The notes under the pieces are model-generated. The model had not been told where the DNA came from and did not search any database. It worked only from the letters and a program-made list of their open reading frames with translations. DNA of 64,000 bases from contig NZ_FOSW01000019.1 of assembly GCF_900114385.1 (NCBI RefSeq), forward strand, positions 30,806-94,805, in the 5' to 3' direction. A program made the translations under genes and the position numbers. The stretch comes from Geodermatophilus ruber (GTDB lineage: Bacteria; Actinomycetota; Actinomycetes; Mycobacteriales; Geodermatophilaceae). This document shows, piece by piece, positions 1 to 8,511 of the stretch (its first letter is position 1; each line of letters begins with the position of its first letter).

Positions 1-1596
1 TTCCGCAACGTCGAGCGCGTCGTCCGCGAGGAGATGGACGCGATGGGCGCGCAGGAGGTGCACTTCCCGGCGCTGCTGCCGCGCGAGCCCTACGAGGCCA
101 CCGGCCGCTGGACCGAGTACGGCGACAACCTGTTCCGGCTGCAGGACCGCCGCGGCGTCGACCACCTGCTCGGCCCCACCCACGAGGAGATGTTCACGCT
201 CCTGGTGAAGGACATGTACTCGTCCTACAAGGACCTGCCGGTCTCGCTGTACCAGATCCAGACCAAGTTCCGGGACGAGGCGCGGCCCCGCGCCGGCCTG
301 CTGCGCGGCCGCGAGTTCACGATGAAGGACAGCTACTCGTTCGACGTCGACGACGCCGGTCTGGACAAGTCCTACGCGGCGCACCGCGACGCCTACATCC
401 GGATCTTCGACCGGCTGGGCCTGGAGTACGCGATCGTCTCGGCGATGTCGGGAGCGATGGGCGGCTCCAAGAGCGAGGAGTTCCTGCACCCCACCGCGAT
501 CGGTGAGGACACCTTCGTCCGTTCGCCCGGGGGCTACGCGGCCAACGTCGAGGCGGTCACCACCGTCGTCCCCGACGAGATCCCGCTCGAGGGCCAGCCC
601 GAGGCGCACGTCGAGGACACGCCCGACACCCCGACCATCGAGACGCTGGTCGGGGTGGCGCAGCAGCTGTTCCCGGACGCCGGCTACACCGCCGCCGACA
701 CGCTGAAGAACGTCGTCGTCCAGCTCGTGCACCCCGACGGCACGCGGGAGCCGCTGGTCATCGGCCTCCCGGGTGACCGGGAGGCCGACCTCAAGCGGCT
801 GGAGGCGCAGCTCGCGCCGGCCGAGGTGGAGCCGTTCACCGGCTTCGACCAGCACCCGGCCCTGGTCAAGGGCTACATCGGCCCGCAGGTGCTCGGCGCC
901 GACAGCCCGTCGGGCATCCGCTACCTGGTCGACCCGCGCGTGGTCCGCGGCACCCGCTGGATCACCGGCGCCAACGAGCCGGGCCGGCACGTGTTCGACC
1001 TCGTCGCCGGCCGGGACTTCACCTGGGACGGGGTCGTCGAGGCCGCCGAGGTGCGGCCCGGCGACCCGGCGCCCGACGGCTCCGGCCCGCTGGAGCTGGC
1101 CCGCGGCGTGGAGATCGGGCACATCTTCCAGCTGGGCCGCAAGTACGCCGAGGCGCTCGACCTCAAGGTCCTCGACGAGAACGGCAAGCTGGTCACCGTC
1201 ACCATGGGCTCCTACGGCATCGGTGTCTCCCGCGCCGTCGCCGCGATCGCGGAGTCCACGCACGACGAGCTCGGCCTGCGCTGGCCGCGGGAGGTGGCCC
1301 CGGCCGACGTGCACGTGGTCGCCACCGGCAAGGACGCCGCGGTGTTCGAGACGGCCGAGGCGCTGTCCCGCGAGCTGGTCGACGCCGGGCTGACGGTGCT
1401 CTACGACGACCGGCCCAAGGTCTCGCCGGGGGTGAAGTTCAAGGACGCCGAGCTGCTCGGCATGCCGACGATCGTGACCGTCGGCCGCGGGCTGGCCGAC
1501 GGCGTGATCGAGCTGCGCGACCGGGCCACCGGCGAGCGCGAGGACGTCCCGGTCGCCGACGCCACGGCTCGAGTCAGAGCGGTCGTCGGGAAGTAA
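1..1596 (+). CDS. proS: Prolyl-tRNA synthetase (5' end outside the window)
   Basis: Charges tRNA-Pro with proline in the cytoplasm. The frame is open from the first base, so the gene begins upstream and only about 531 residues are present; an internal ATG at 34 is not the true start. Class II motifs are visible: [16 protein letters not shown] near the start, then GPTHEEMF, the motif 2 region around [17 protein letters not shown], and the motif 3 region [11 protein letters not shown] near residue 400. The segment between about residues 230 and 350 is the YbaK-like editing insertion of long bacterial ProRS. The C-terminal anticodon-binding domain runs to the TAA stop. The call is firm. Confidence 0.96.
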   Translation, partial: FRNVERVVREEMDAMGAQEVHFPALLPREPYEATGRWTEYGDNLFRLQDRRGVDHLLGPTHEEMFTLLVKDMYSSYKDLPVSLYQIQTKFRDEARPRAGLLRGREFTMKDSYSFDVDDAGLDKSYAAHRDAYIRIFDRLGLEYAIVSAMSGAMGGSKSEEFLHPTAIGEDTFVRSPGGYAANVEAVTTVVPDEIPLEGQPEAHVEDTPDTPTIETLVGVAQQLFPDAGYTAADTLKNVVVQLVHPDGTREPLVIGLPGDREADLKRLEAQLAPAEVEPFTGFDQHPALVKGYIGPQVLGADSPSGIRYLVDPRVVRGTRWITGANEPGRHVFDLVAGRDFTWDGVVEAAEVRPGDPAPDGSGPLELARGVEIGHIFQLGRKYAEALDLKVLDENGKLVTVTMGSYGIGVSRAVAAIAESTHDELGLRWPREVAPADVHVVATGKDAAVFETAEALSRELVDAGLTVLYDDRPKVSPGVKFKDAELLGMPTIVTVGRGLADGVIELRDRATGEREDVPVADATARVRAVVGK

Positions 1597-1603
1597 TCCT
1601 GTC

Positions 1604-1662
1604 GGCCCCGTTCAGAGGCTCGCGCCCGAGCTTGCGAGGGCGGGAGGAGGACGGGGTCCTCT
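1604..1662 (+). repeat. Hairpin intergenic repeat, copy A (after proS)
   Basis: This block starts GGCCCCG, contains GAGCTTGCGA and ends GACGGGGTCC. The outer arms pair imperfectly, and an inner stem CTCGCGCCC/GGGCGGGAG flanks the GAGCTTGCGA loop. Related copies lie at 34628-34683, 42637-42700 and, inverted, at 49441-49492. Here it directly follows the proS stop and could act as a terminator, although no T-run of note follows except CTCTTTCT. Confidence 0.7.
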
Positions 1663-1668
1663 TTCTGG

Positions 1669-1674
1669 CACAAT
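1669..1674 (+). promoter_or_regulatory. Candidate -10 element of the rpsP promoter
   Basis: CACAAT sits in the context TCTGGCACAATGG. A very similar TGTGGCACAGTAG lies at 4298-4310 upstream of rplS, which suggests a shared ribosomal-protein promoter type. No convincing -35 is seen. If used, rpsP would have a leader of roughly 120 nt. Confidence 0.4.
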
Positions 1675-1803
1675 GGTCGGTCGAACACGGCGGTGGGCGG
1701 CCCTCTCACCGTTGCCGGCCGTGTCCCTCGCTCCGCCCCGGCGTGCCCCACGCGTCCGTCCGGCGAGCTACCGACACTGCGTTCGAGGAGTACACCACCC
1801 ACC

Positions 1804-2244
1804 GTGGCCACCAAGATCAAGCTCATGCGCCTGGGCAAGATGCGCGCGCCGTACTACCGCATCGTCGTCGCCGACGCCCGCACCAAGCGGGACGGCCGCT
1901 CGATCGAGACGATCGGCAAGTACCACCCGAAGGAGGACCCGTCCTTCATCGAGGTGAACAGCGAGCGTGCGCAATACTGGCTGGGTGTCGGCGCGCAGCC
2001 GACCGAGGCCGTCGCCGCCATCTTCCGGGTGACCGGTGACTGGCAGAAGTTCAAGGGCGAGCCGGCGCCGCCGCCCATGAAGGTCGCCGCTCCCAAGCCC
2101 GACAAGAAGGCCCTCTACGAGGAGGCCGTCCGCAACGCGGGCGAGGAGCCGGCCGCCGGCGCCACCACTCCGAAGAAGAAGGCCGCCCCGAAGGCCGACG
2201 ACGCCGCTGCCGCGGACGCCGCCGCCGAGACGCCCGCCGAGTAA
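1804..2244 (+). CDS. rpsP: 30S ribosomal protein S16
   Basis: Small-subunit protein needed for 30S assembly. The GTG start at 1804 gives the canonical beginning [20 protein letters not shown], with a GAGGAG ribosome-binding site about 14-20 bases upstream. The S16 fold covers about residues 1-85. The remaining ~60 residues are a Lys/Ala/Pro-rich tail typical of actinobacterial S16. The length is 146 residues. An upstream in-frame extension exists but lacks S16 similarity. First gene of the rpsP-khpA-rimM-trmD cluster. Confidence 0.96.
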   Translation: MATKIKLMRLGKMRAPYYRIVVADARTKRDGRSIETIGKYHPKEDPSFIEVNSERAQYWLGVGAQPTEAVAAIFRVTGDWQKFKGEPAPPPMKVAAPKPDKKALYEEAVRNAGEEPAAGATTPKKKAAPKADDAAAADAAAETPAE

Positions 2245-2247
2245 GAC

Positions 2248-2484
2248 GTGCTCGAAGAGGCGCTCGAGCACCTGGTCAAGGGCATCGTCGACCACCCCGA
2301 GGACGTGACGGTCGACCTGCTCAACAGTCGGCGCGGCAAGACCCTCGAGGTCCGGGTGCACCCCGACGACCTCGGCAAGGTCATCGGCCGGGGCGGGCGC
2401 ACCGCCAAGGCGCTGCGCACCGTCATGACCGGCGTCGGGGGTCGCGGCCTGCGGGTCGACGTCGTCGACACCGACGGGCGCTGA
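2248..2484 (+). CDS. khpA: KH-domain RNA-binding protein KhpA
   Basis: A 78-residue single KH domain protein that in other bacteria pairs with KhpB to bind RNA and influence cell-wall growth. The GTG start lies three bases after the rpsP stop, so the two are translationally coupled. The KH loop is GKVIGRGGRTAKAL at about residues 46-59. Position between rpsP and rimM is the standard one for this family. The partner khpB is not in this window. Confidence 0.93.
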   Translation: MLEEALEHLVKGIVDHPEDVTVDLLNSRRGKTLEVRVHPDDLGKVIGRGGRTAKALRTVMTGVGGRGLRVDVVDTDGR

Positions 2485-2526
2485 GCGCCCGGCCCGTGAA
2501 CCCCTCGCACCGCTGAGCACGCCTCG

Positions 2527-3060
2527 TTGAGCACAGACCCGCGCAACGCCACCGACACCGTGGTGGTCGGCCGCATCGGCCGACCCCACGGTGTTCGTGG
2601 TGAGGTGACCATCGAGGTCCGCACCGACGACCCGGACCTCCGCTTCGCCCCGGGTGCGGTGCTGCTCACCGAGCCTGCCGCCCGCGGTCCGCTGACCGTC
2701 GTCGGCCGGCGGTGGCACCGCGAGGTGCTCCTGCTGCAGTTCGAGGGCTCCGGCAGTCGCGAGGACGCCGAGGAACTGCGCAACACCGAGCTGCACGTGC
2801 CGGTCGCCGACCTGCCCGCGCTCGAGGACCCCGACGTGTTCTACGACCACCAGCTGGTCGGCCTCGCCGCACGCCTGCCCGACGGCGCCCCGCTGGGCGA
2901 GATCGTCGCCGTCCGGCACGAGGGCGCGGAGCTGCTCGTCGTCCGCCGTGGGGAGGGTGGGGAGCTGCTCGTCCCGTTCGTCGCGGCGATCGTCCCCACG
3001 GTGGACCTCGCCGGGGGTTTCGTCGTCGTGGACCCGCCCGAGGGCCTGCTGGACCTGTGA
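2527..3060 (+). CDS. rimM: 16S rRNA processing protein RimM
   Basis: Assembly factor for the 30S head domain that binds S19. The TTG start at 2527 is the only suitable start before the conserved [18 protein letters not shown] segment; the 177-residue length matches the family. The N-terminal RimM barrel covers about residues 12-95. The C-terminal PRC-like barrel begins near [10 protein letters not shown] and ends in [12 protein letters not shown] spacer of 42 bases separates it from khpA, and trmD starts within six bases of its stop. Confidence 0.95.
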   Translation: MSTDPRNATDTVVVGRIGRPHGVRGEVTIEVRTDDPDLRFAPGAVLLTEPAARGPLTVVGRRWHREVLLLQFEGSGSREDAEELRNTELHVPVADLPALEDPDVFYDHQLVGLAARLPDGAPLGEIVAVRHEGAELLVVRRGEGGELLVPFVAAIVPTVDLAGGFVVVDPPEGLLDL

Positions 3061-3065
3061 GCGGC

Positions 3066-3797
3066 ATGCGCATCGACGTCATCACGATCTTCCCCGAGTA
3101 TCTGGCGCCGCTGCGCCAGTCGCTGCTGGGCAAGGCCGCCGAACGCGGCCTGGTCAGCATCGGGGTGCACGACCTGCGGCAGTGGACCGACGACGTGCAC
3201 CGCACCGTCGACGACGCCCCGTACGGCGGGGGCCCCGGAATGGTCATGCGGCCCGAGCCGTGGGGACGCGCCCTGGAGGCGGTGCGACCCCCGGGGACCC
3301 GCCTGGTGGTGCCGACCCCCGCCGGGCGCCCGTTCACCCAGGCCATGGCTGCCGAGTGGGCCACCGAGCCGGGCCTGGTCTTCGCCTGCGGCCGCTACGA
3401 GGGCATCGACCAGCGCGTCGCCGACTGGGCCGCCGACGCGGGGCCGGTGTCGGAGGTCTCCATCGGTGACTACGTGCTGGCCGGCGGGGAGTCGGCCGTC
3501 CTGGTCATGGTGGAGGCGGTGACCCGGCTGCTGCCGGGCGTGGTGGGCAACCGCGAGTCCGTGGAGTTCGACTCGCACGCCGACGGGCTGCTCGAGGGGC
3601 CGTCCTACACCCGACCGGCGTCCTGGCGCGGGCACGACGTGCCGCCGGTGCTGCTCTCCGGTGACCACGCGGCGATCGCCCGGTGGCGACGGGCGGAGTC
3701 GCTGCGGCGGACGGCGGCCCGCCGCCCCGACCTCCTGGCCGCGCTGGCGGAGGGCGCGCTCACCGACGCCGAGCGGGACCAGCTCTCCGGTGGCTGA
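3066..3797 (+). CDS. trmD: tRNA (guanine37-N1)-methyltransferase
   Basis: SPOUT-family enzyme that methylates G37 of tRNAs using S-adenosylmethionine and so prevents frameshifting. Starting at ATG 3066 gives [13 protein letters not shown], the family N-terminus, and 243 residues. An in-frame GTG at 3057 overlapping the rimM stop is an alternative start, three residues longer. The SAM-binding trefoil knot shows [11 protein letters not shown] near residue 138. The YGGGPGMVM segment near residue 57 is also characteristic. Confidence 0.95.
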   Translation: MRIDVITIFPEYLAPLRQSLLGKAAERGLVSIGVHDLRQWTDDVHRTVDDAPYGGGPGMVMRPEPWGRALEAVRPPGTRLVVPTPAGRPFTQAMAAEWATEPGLVFACGRYEGIDQRVADWAADAGPVSEVSIGDYVLAGGESAVLVMVEAVTRLLPGVVGNRESVEFDSHADGLLEGPSYTRPASWRGHDVPPVLLSGDHAAIARWRRAESLRRTAARRPDLLAALAEGALTDAERDQLSGG

Positions 3798-4293
3798 CCC
3801 CCGCCCGTGGGTGAGGCCGACCGCCCGGGTGGTGGTGCTCGACCCCGACGGCCGCGCGCTGCTGCTCGGCGCCCGGCTCACCGACCCGGCGCTGCCGCCC
3901 GGGGACGTGCGGTTCTGGTACACCCCCGGCGGGGGAGTGGAGGACGGCGAGAGCGTCCGGGACGCCGCCGTCCGGGAGCTGGCCGAGGAGATCGGGCTGG
4001 TCGTGGCGCCGGCCGCGCTGGAGGGGCCGGTGTGGTTCCGGCGGCACGTCGGCACCTTCGCCGGCCTGGAGATCGACTCGCGCGAGACGTTCTTCGTGCT
4101 GCGCGACGTCGTCCACGAGGTCGATGCCCGGGGGCGCACCGAGCTGGAGCTGCTGGGCGAGGAGCCGCACCGGTGGTGGAGCGTGGCGGAGATCGCCGCC
4201 AGCGCCGTACCGTTCGCCCCGGGCGAGCTGTCCGCTCTGCTCCCGCAGCTGCTCGAGGGGCCGTGGTCAGGGCCGCCGCGCTTCGTCGGGTGA
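3790..4293 (+). CDS. NUDIX hydrolase
   Basis: Predicted hydrolase of a nucleoside diphosphate linked to another group; the substrate is unknown. The GTG start overlaps the trmD stop by eight bases, giving 167 residues. The full NUDIX box G-x5-E-x7-REL-x-EE-x-GL is present at about residues 52-75 (GGVEDGE then RELAEEIGL), so the metal-binding glutamates are intact. The C-terminal part has the usual [14 protein letters not shown] segment. It appears to be the last gene of the trmD run, because a promoter-like stretch and a structured leader follow before rplS. Confidence 0.88.
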   Translation: MADPRPWVRPTARVVVLDPDGRALLLGARLTDPALPPGDVRFWYTPGGGVEDGESVRDAAVRELAEEIGLVVAPAALEGPVWFRRHVGTFAGLEIDSRETFFVLRDVVHEVDARGRTELELLGEEPHRWWSVAEIAASAVPFAPGELSALLPQLLEGPWSGPPRFVG

Positions 4294-4301
4294 AGATGTG
4301 G

Positions 4302-4307
4302 CACAGT
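4302..4307 (+). promoter_or_regulatory. Candidate -10 element of the rplS promoter
   Basis: CACAGT lies in TGTGGCACAGTAG, matching the sequence seen before rpsP (TCTGGCACAATGG). It sits just after the NUDIX stop, 131 bases before the rplS start. The -35 is not obvious. Confidence 0.4.
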
Positions 4308-4310
4308 AGA

Positions 4311-4384
4311 GAGCTGCTGCGGACCGTCGGACCGTCGACGGGAGCTCCTCCCGGAGTGCAGCTCCCCGGATAGGACAGCCGGGG
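4311..4384 (+). promoter_or_regulatory. Structured 5' leader of rplS
   Basis: GAGCTGC (4311-4317) can pair with GCAGCTC (4358-4364), enclosing a smaller GGGAG/CTCCC hairpin. A second stem CCCCGG (4364-4369)/CCGGGG (4379-4384) follows. These could form alternative structures in the untranslated leader. Whether they regulate L19 synthesis is inference. Confidence 0.35.
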
Positions 4385-4437
4385 CCGCTCGCTGTCCGCA
4401 CCGTGAACGACGTAACCGCTAGGACAGGACTGCCGCG

Positions 4438-4794
4438 ATGAACACCCTGGACGTACTCGACGCCGATTCGCTGCGCGACGACATCCCCGAGTTCCGCCCC
4501 GGCGACACCGTCAAGGTGCACGTGCGCGTCATCGAGGGCAACCGCTCCCGCATCCAGGTCTTCCAGGGCGTCGTCATCCGCCGTCAGGGCGGTGGCATCC
4601 GCGAGACCTTCACCGTCCGCAAGGTCAGCTTCGGCGTCGGTGTCGAGCGCACCTTCCCGGTGCACACCCCGGTCGTCGAGAAGATCGAGGTCATGACCCG
4701 CGGTGACGTTCGCCGCGCGAAGCTGTACTACCTCCGCGAGCTGCGTGGCAAGGCCGCCAAGATCAAGGAGAAGCGCGAGACCGTTTCGCGCTGA
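4438..4794 (+). CDS. rplS: 50S ribosomal protein L19
   Basis: Large-subunit protein at the 30S-50S interface. ATG at 4438 gives 118 residues. Family hallmarks are [31 protein letters not shown] and the tail [26 protein letters not shown] stretch upstream is a weak ribosome-binding site. Conserved position after trmD and before lepB. Confidence 0.97.
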   Translation: MNTLDVLDADSLRDDIPEFRPGDTVKVHVRVIEGNRSRIQVFQGVVIRRQGGGIRETFTVRKVSFGVGVERTFPVHTPVVEKIEVMTRGDVRRAKLYYLRELRGKAAKIKEKRETVSR

Positions 4795-4801
4795 CGCGTT
4801 C

Positions 4802-4822
4802 GAGACCGGTGTGGCCGGTCTC
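4802..4822 (+). terminator. Hairpin after rplS
   Basis: Perfect 8-bp stem GAGACCGG/CCGGTCTC with loop TGTGG, eight bases after the rplS stop. No U-tract follows, as is common in high-GC actinobacteria. Confidence 0.6.
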
Positions 4823-4846
4823 ACCGCGGCGGGTCTCCCGCGGCCG

Positions 4847-4852
4847 TAGGCT
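4847..4852 (+). promoter_or_regulatory. Candidate -10 for a leaderless lepB transcript
   Basis: TAGGCT ends seven bases before the lepB ATG, so transcription would start at or next to the start codon. No Shine-Dalgarno sequence is present between it and the ATG. Confidence 0.5.
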
Positions 4853-4859
4853 GGATCTG

Positions 4860-5807
4860 ATGAACAGCAACCGGCCCGGGGGGCCCGCCGACGTCGTTCC
4901 GGAGGGGGACGACCCCCGTACCGCCGGGACGGCGAGCGAGGACACCGGACCCCTCCCACAGCCTTCCCGCCGCGAGCGCCGGCGCCAGCGGGCGCAGGAG
5001 CAGAAGAAGGGCTCGCTGCTCAAGGAGCTGCCCGTGCTGCTCCTGGTCGCCTTCGTCCTGGCCCTGCTGGTGAAGACCTTCCTCGTGCAGGCGTTCTTCA
5101 TCCCCTCCGGGTCGATGGAGCAGACGCTGCACGGCTGCCCGGGCTGCACCGGCGACCGCGTGCTGGTCAACAAGGTGCCCTACTGGTTCGGCGAGCCCGA
5201 GCCCGGTGACATCGTCGTCTTCCGCGGACCGGACACCTGGTCGCCCGAGGTCGACGTCGCCGAGCCGAGCAACTGGTTCACCGGTGCCCTCCTGTGGCTG
5301 GGCCGGGCCGTGGGCGTCGCCCCGCCCAGCGAGGACGACTACATCAAGCGGGTCATCGCGACCGAGGGGCAGACGGTCCAGTGCTGCGACGCCGAGGGGC
5401 GGGTGAGCGTGGACGGACGGCCCCTCGACGAGCCCTACATCTTCGAGAACACGCCGCTGGAGAGCCGGGCCTTCGGTCCGGTGACGGTGCCCGAGGGCCG
5501 GCTGTGGGTCATGGGTGACCACCGGTCGGCCTCGGCGGACTCCAAGGCCCACATCGGGGACGAGTACTCCGGCACCATCGCCGTCGACGACGTCATCGGC
5601 AAGGCCGCGCTGATCGTCTGGCCGCTGGACCGGTTCGGCACCCTCGACTCCCCGGACATCCAGGGCACGGAGGCCGCGGCCGTGCCCGGCACGGACAGTG
5701 GGGGAGCGCCGCTCTCCGGCGCGGCGGCCGTGGCCGCCCCGTATGCGCTCGGGTTGGTCGGGGCGGTACCGCTCACCGTCTGGCGACGGCGACGCCGGGC
5801 GCCCTGA
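4860..5807 (+). CDS. lepB: Signal peptidase I
   Basis: Membrane serine protease that removes signal peptides from exported proteins. The 315-residue product has a charged, disordered cytoplasmic N-terminus, one membrane segment (about residues 56-80) and then the catalytic serine in IPSGSMEQTL (Ser near 83). The catalytic lysine lies in DDYIKRVIATEG (near 163), and the MGDHRSASADS box follows. A second hydrophobic segment with an RRRRR end lies at the C-terminus. ATG 4860 was chosen because it follows a TAGGCT element and precedes MNSNRPGGP; the longer in-frame extension overlaps the rplS terminator. Confidence 0.95.
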   Translation: MNSNRPGGPADVVPEGDDPRTAGTASEDTGPLPQPSRRERRRQRAQEQKKGSLLKELPVLLLVAFVLALLVKTFLVQAFFIPSGSMEQTLHGCPGCTGDRVLVNKVPYWFGEPEPGDIVVFRGPDTWSPEVDVAEPSNWFTGALLWLGRAVGVAPPSEDDYIKRVIATEGQTVQCCDAEGRVSVDGRPLDEPYIFENTPLESRAFGPVTVPEGRLWVMGDHRSASADSKAHIGDEYSGTIAVDDVIGKAALIVWPLDRFGTLDSPDIQGTEAAAVPGTDSGGAPLSGAAAVAAPYALGLVGAVPLTVWRRRRRAP

Positions 5808-5824
5808 CCTCCCGCCCCTCCCCA

Positions 5825-5866
5825 CCTCGACCCGCACCCCTCGACCCCGGGGCGTGCGGGTCGAGG
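5825..5866 (+). terminator. Terminator hairpin after lepB
   Basis: A 13-bp stem CCTCGACCCGCAC/GTGCGGGTCGAGG encloses a loop with its own CCCC/GGGG pairing and is followed by CGTTTCT. It lies 18 bases after the lepB stop. The remaining ~200 bases to 6067 hold no gene and are relatively AT-rich near 5940-6010, which fits a promoter region for the next gene. Confidence 0.75.
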
Positions 5867-6067
5867 CGTTTCTGCGCCCCGCGACAATGGCGTCGCCATG
5901 TCGACAGAAATGGTCACATGACCGGCGGCGTGTTTCGTGCGTGACTCGGCTCGCCATTCCGCGCCGATTCGGGAATCCGAAGAAATCTTCGGAAAGTGTT
6001 CAAGTAACCGTCTCACCCGTCCGATGGATGGGGTGAGAGTTCCCGATCGTGTGAAACGGAGTCAGCT

Positions 6068-6778
6068 GTGTCTGCACCCATGGCGAGCACCGCCCGCGGC
6101 GTCACCCGCGTGCTCCTCCTCGCCGACGCCCCGGTCCTGCGTCGGGGCCTGGTGAGCATGATCAACGAGACCGCCGGCATGCAGTCGGTCGGAACCCCCG
6201 GCGAGCTGCGCCGGGCGCTCACCCTGGTCGAGACCGCCCGCCCCGACGCCGTCGTGGTCGAGCTGGGCTCCGGACGCGCCGCCACCCTCAACGCGTGCCG
6301 GGACCTGCGCCGCCGCTACCCCCGCGTGACCATCGTCGCGCTGGCCACCTCCGAGGACCCGGCGGTCGTCAACGAGGCCCTCGCCGCGGGCATCCGTGGC
6401 TACCTCATGATCAACACCTCTCCGACGCTCCTCGGCTGGGCGATCCTGGCCGCCCGGGCGGGCCGCACCGTCGTCGACCCGCAGATCCGCCGGGTCGAGC
6501 CGTCGGCCGTCCCGGCGAGCAAGCCGTTCACCCCCGAGGTGCCCCTCACGCGGCGCGAGTCGGACGTGCTGGACGAGCTGATCCAGGGCCAGTCCAACCG
6601 GCAGATCGGCCGCAACCTGTTCATCAGCGAGGACACCGTCAAGTCCCACGTGAAGGCGATCCTGCGCAAGCTGGGTGCCCGCGACCGGGCGCACGCGGTC
6701 TCGCTGGTGCTGTCCTCGCGCAACCCCGGCTGCACCTGCGGGGCGCACAGCCTTGCGTCGGCGCCCGCCGAGGTCTGA
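6068..6778 (+). CDS. Atypical NarL/BldM-like response regulator with degenerate receiver
   Basis: A 236-residue DNA-binding regulator. The N-terminal receiver domain (about residues 12-125) has LLADAP where the acidic pocket is expected and AVVVELGSG where the phosphorylated aspartate normally sits, so the phospho-site is Glu. The conserved Lys after GIRGYL is also absent (GYLMIN). The C-terminal LuxR-type helix-turn-helix (about 160-225) is intact: TRRESDVLDELIQGQSN, then IGRNLFISEDTVKSHVKAI and LGARDRAHAV. The helix-turn-helix closely resembles Streptomyces BldM. It ends with a CTCGAH cysteine motif. GTG 6068 is the chosen start; ATG at 6080 is possible. It is probably phosphorylation-independent. 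Confidence 0.8.
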   Translation: MSAPMASTARGVTRVLLLADAPVLRRGLVSMINETAGMQSVGTPGELRRALTLVETARPDAVVVELGSGRAATLNACRDLRRRYPRVTIVALATSEDPAVVNEALAAGIRGYLMINTSPTLLGWAILAARAGRTVVDPQIRRVEPSAVPASKPFTPEVPLTRRESDVLDELIQGQSNRQIGRNLFISEDTVKSHVKAILRKLGARDRAHAVSLVLSSRNPGCTCGAHSLASAPAEV

Positions 6779-6908
6779 GCCTTCCCGGAACTCCGGGCCC
6801 GGTGCGGCGGCACGCCGCCGGCACCGGCGCGCGGCACGCCCGGTCGGACCATCCGCCTCCTCGGTGGTCCGCCCGGACGTCGAGCGGCCGCTAAAGGCTC
6901 GCTCCGGT

Positions 6909-6949
6909 CCACGGGCCGGTCCCCTCTGACCCCGGGGACCGGCCCGTGG
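6909..6949 (+). terminator. Terminator hairpin after the response regulator
   Basis: A perfect 16-bp stem (6909-6924 with 6934-6949; arms begin CCACGGGCC and end GGCCCGTGG) with a 9-base loop. It isolates the regulator from rnhB. Confidence 0.85.
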
Positions 6950-6982
6950 CATGGACGCGGACCGTCGTACTGTCGGAGCGCG

Positions 6983-7765
6983 ATGGCCGCTCGTCCCACC
7001 CGTCCCCGTCCCCGTCCCGCTCCCGCCGGGCCGGGCGCCCGGAGCCAGCCGCCCGGTGACCGCCTCGACGCCCTGTGGGACATGGAGCGCCGGCTCCGGC
7101 GCCGCGGGTTCGCAGCGATCGCCGGCGCCGACGAGGCCGGGCGGGGCGCCTGCGCCGGCCCGCTGGTGGCGGCCGCGTGCGTGCTGCCGGAGGGGCGCCG
7201 GGGGAGGGTGCCGGGCCTGGCCGACTCCAAACTGCTGACCGCGGCGAGCCGCGAGCAGGTCTACGAGGAGATCGTGGCCCGGGCGGTCTCCTGGTCGGTC
7301 GTCGTCATCCCGGTCGAGGACCTCGACGCCCGTGGCATGCACGTCACGAACATCGAGGCCCTGCGACGCGCGGTGTCCGTGCTCGACCCCGGCGCGGACT
7401 ACGTCCTCACCGACGGCTTCCCGGTGCCCGGGCTGGCGCGCCCGACCCTGGCGGTGTGGAAGGGGGACCGGGTCGCCGCGTGCGTCGCCGCGGCCTCGGT
7501 GCTGGCGAAGGTCACCCGGGACCGGATCATGCTGGAGCTGCATCAGCGCTGGCCGCAGTACGACTTCGCGCTGCACAAGGGCTACATCACCGACGCGCAC
7601 AGCGCCGCCCTCGACCGTCACGGGCCCTGTCCCGAGCACCGTCTGCGGTTCGTCAACGTCGCCCGCGCCCGGGACGCACACGCCGAACGGACACTCCAGC
7701 TGACCGGCTCCGCGGGCATGGTCGATGATGGGGCCATGCGCCCTGTGTCCGGAGAGCCGAGATGA
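6983..7765 (+). CDS. rnhB: Ribonuclease HII
   Basis: Degrades RNA of RNA-DNA hybrids and removes ribonucleotides from DNA. The 260-residue product has a Pro/Arg-rich N-terminal extension of about 45 residues before GADEAGRGACAGPL, which carries the catalytic Asp-Glu pair. Further acidic residues lie in LADSKLL and in VLTDGFPVPG. A TACTGT stretch at 6968-6973, nine bases before the ATG, is a candidate -10, so the transcript may be nearly leaderless. It overlaps the next gene by ATGA. Confidence 0.94.
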   Translation: MAARPTRPRPRPAPAGPGARSQPPGDRLDALWDMERRLRRRGFAAIAGADEAGRGACAGPLVAAACVLPEGRRGRVPGLADSKLLTAASREQVYEEIVARAVSWSVVVIPVEDLDARGMHVTNIEALRRAVSVLDPGADYVLTDGFPVPGLARPTLAVWKGDRVAACVAAASVLAKVTRDRIMLELHQRWPQYDFALHKGYITDAHSAALDRHGPCPEHRLRFVNVARARDAHAERTLQLTGSAGMVDDGAMRPVSGEPR

Positions 7766-8082
7766 GCACCGAGGACCTGGAGAAGTACGAGACCGAGATG
7801 GAGCTGCAGCTCTATCGCGAGTACCGGGACATCGTCCGCCAGTTCACCTACGTGGTCGAGACCGAGCGGCGCTTCTACCTGGCCAACTCCGTCGACCTCC
7901 AGGTCCGGGAGGCCGGCGGCGAGGTGTACTTCGAGCTGAAGCTCTCCGACGCGTGGGTCTGGGACATGTACCGGCCGGCCCGGTTCGTCCGCAACGTGCG
8001 GGTGCTGACCTTCAAGGACGTCAACGTCGAGGAGCTCGACAAGCCCGACCTCGAGCTCCCGGACGGTCCCCGGCTCTCCTGA
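7762..8082 (+). CDS. DUF2469 family protein
   Basis: A 106-residue acidic conserved actinobacterial protein of unknown function (Mycobacterium Rv2901c type). It starts at ATG 7762 overlapping the rnhB stop. The family pattern is MSTEDLEKYETEMELQLYRE and later FELKLSDAWVWDMYRPARFV. No signal or membrane segment is seen. In relatives the yraN gene follows within the same neighbourhood; here an 8-kb insert intervenes. Confidence 0.9.
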   Translation: MSTEDLEKYETEMELQLYREYRDIVRQFTYVVETERRFYLANSVDLQVREAGGEVYFELKLSDAWVWDMYRPARFVRNVRVLTFKDVNVEELDKPDLELPDGPRLS

Positions 8083-8211
8083 CCTGCGCGCCACGGCCGC
8101 AGGATCCCCCGGGCCCGACCCGCCGGTGCCGGCACCGTCCACAGGCGGCCGGTTGCCCACAGATCGCCCACGACGCTGGTCGGGCCGCCGCGCCCGGCGG
8201 TCGGTCGCCTG

Positions 8212-8352
8212 GTGCGAACGACATCCGCCCTCGGCGTCCATGGTGAACGGATCGCCGCGGCCACCGTTCCCGTGACGCTGGCCCGCACCTGGTCGGTCGG
8301 GCTGGCCGGCGTCCACGGTGCGATGGTCGAGATCGAGGTCGACCCGGCCAGG
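8212..8352 (+). pseudogene. Remnant duplicate of the yraN-comM junction
   Basis: Bases 8212-8262 encode VRTTSALGVHGERIAAA, matching the yraN start (VSTTTELGDHGERIAVA at 16502). Bases 8272-8352 encode VTLARTWSVGLAGVHGAMVE and a few more residues, matching the comM start at 16858. About 300 bp of yraN are missing between them, which joins the two in one frame. Even the non-coding bases before it (CCCACAGATCG near 8156) resemble those before intact yraN (TCCACAGATCG near 16446). The similarity ends near 8352. An 85-codon reading frame runs on to 8469 but its end is unrelated. This is read as a decayed direct repeat flanking the giant gene. Confidence 0.85.
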
Positions 8353-8466
8353 TCGGATGCTGATCCACTGACACTCATGCGCCCCCGGCTGGCGAGTACC
8401 GCCTGCAACACAGGCCACTCGAGGGGGAATATGCCCCTTGACCTGGGTTTTCTGCTTCCCGTGCCC

Positions 8467-8472
8467 TAATCT
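8467..8472 (+). promoter_or_regulatory. Candidate -10 of the giant surface-protein gene
   Basis: TAATCT lies in an AT-richer pocket (8430-8470) about 40 bases before the start codon. A TTGACC at 8438 is too distant (23 bases) for a standard -35, so the promoter class is uncertain. Bases 8353-8466 hold no gene that can be supported. Confidence 0.3.
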
Positions 8473-8511
8473 CGCCGCGGCGATGCGTCGGGGTTGAGCG
8501 GGGGCACCTGG

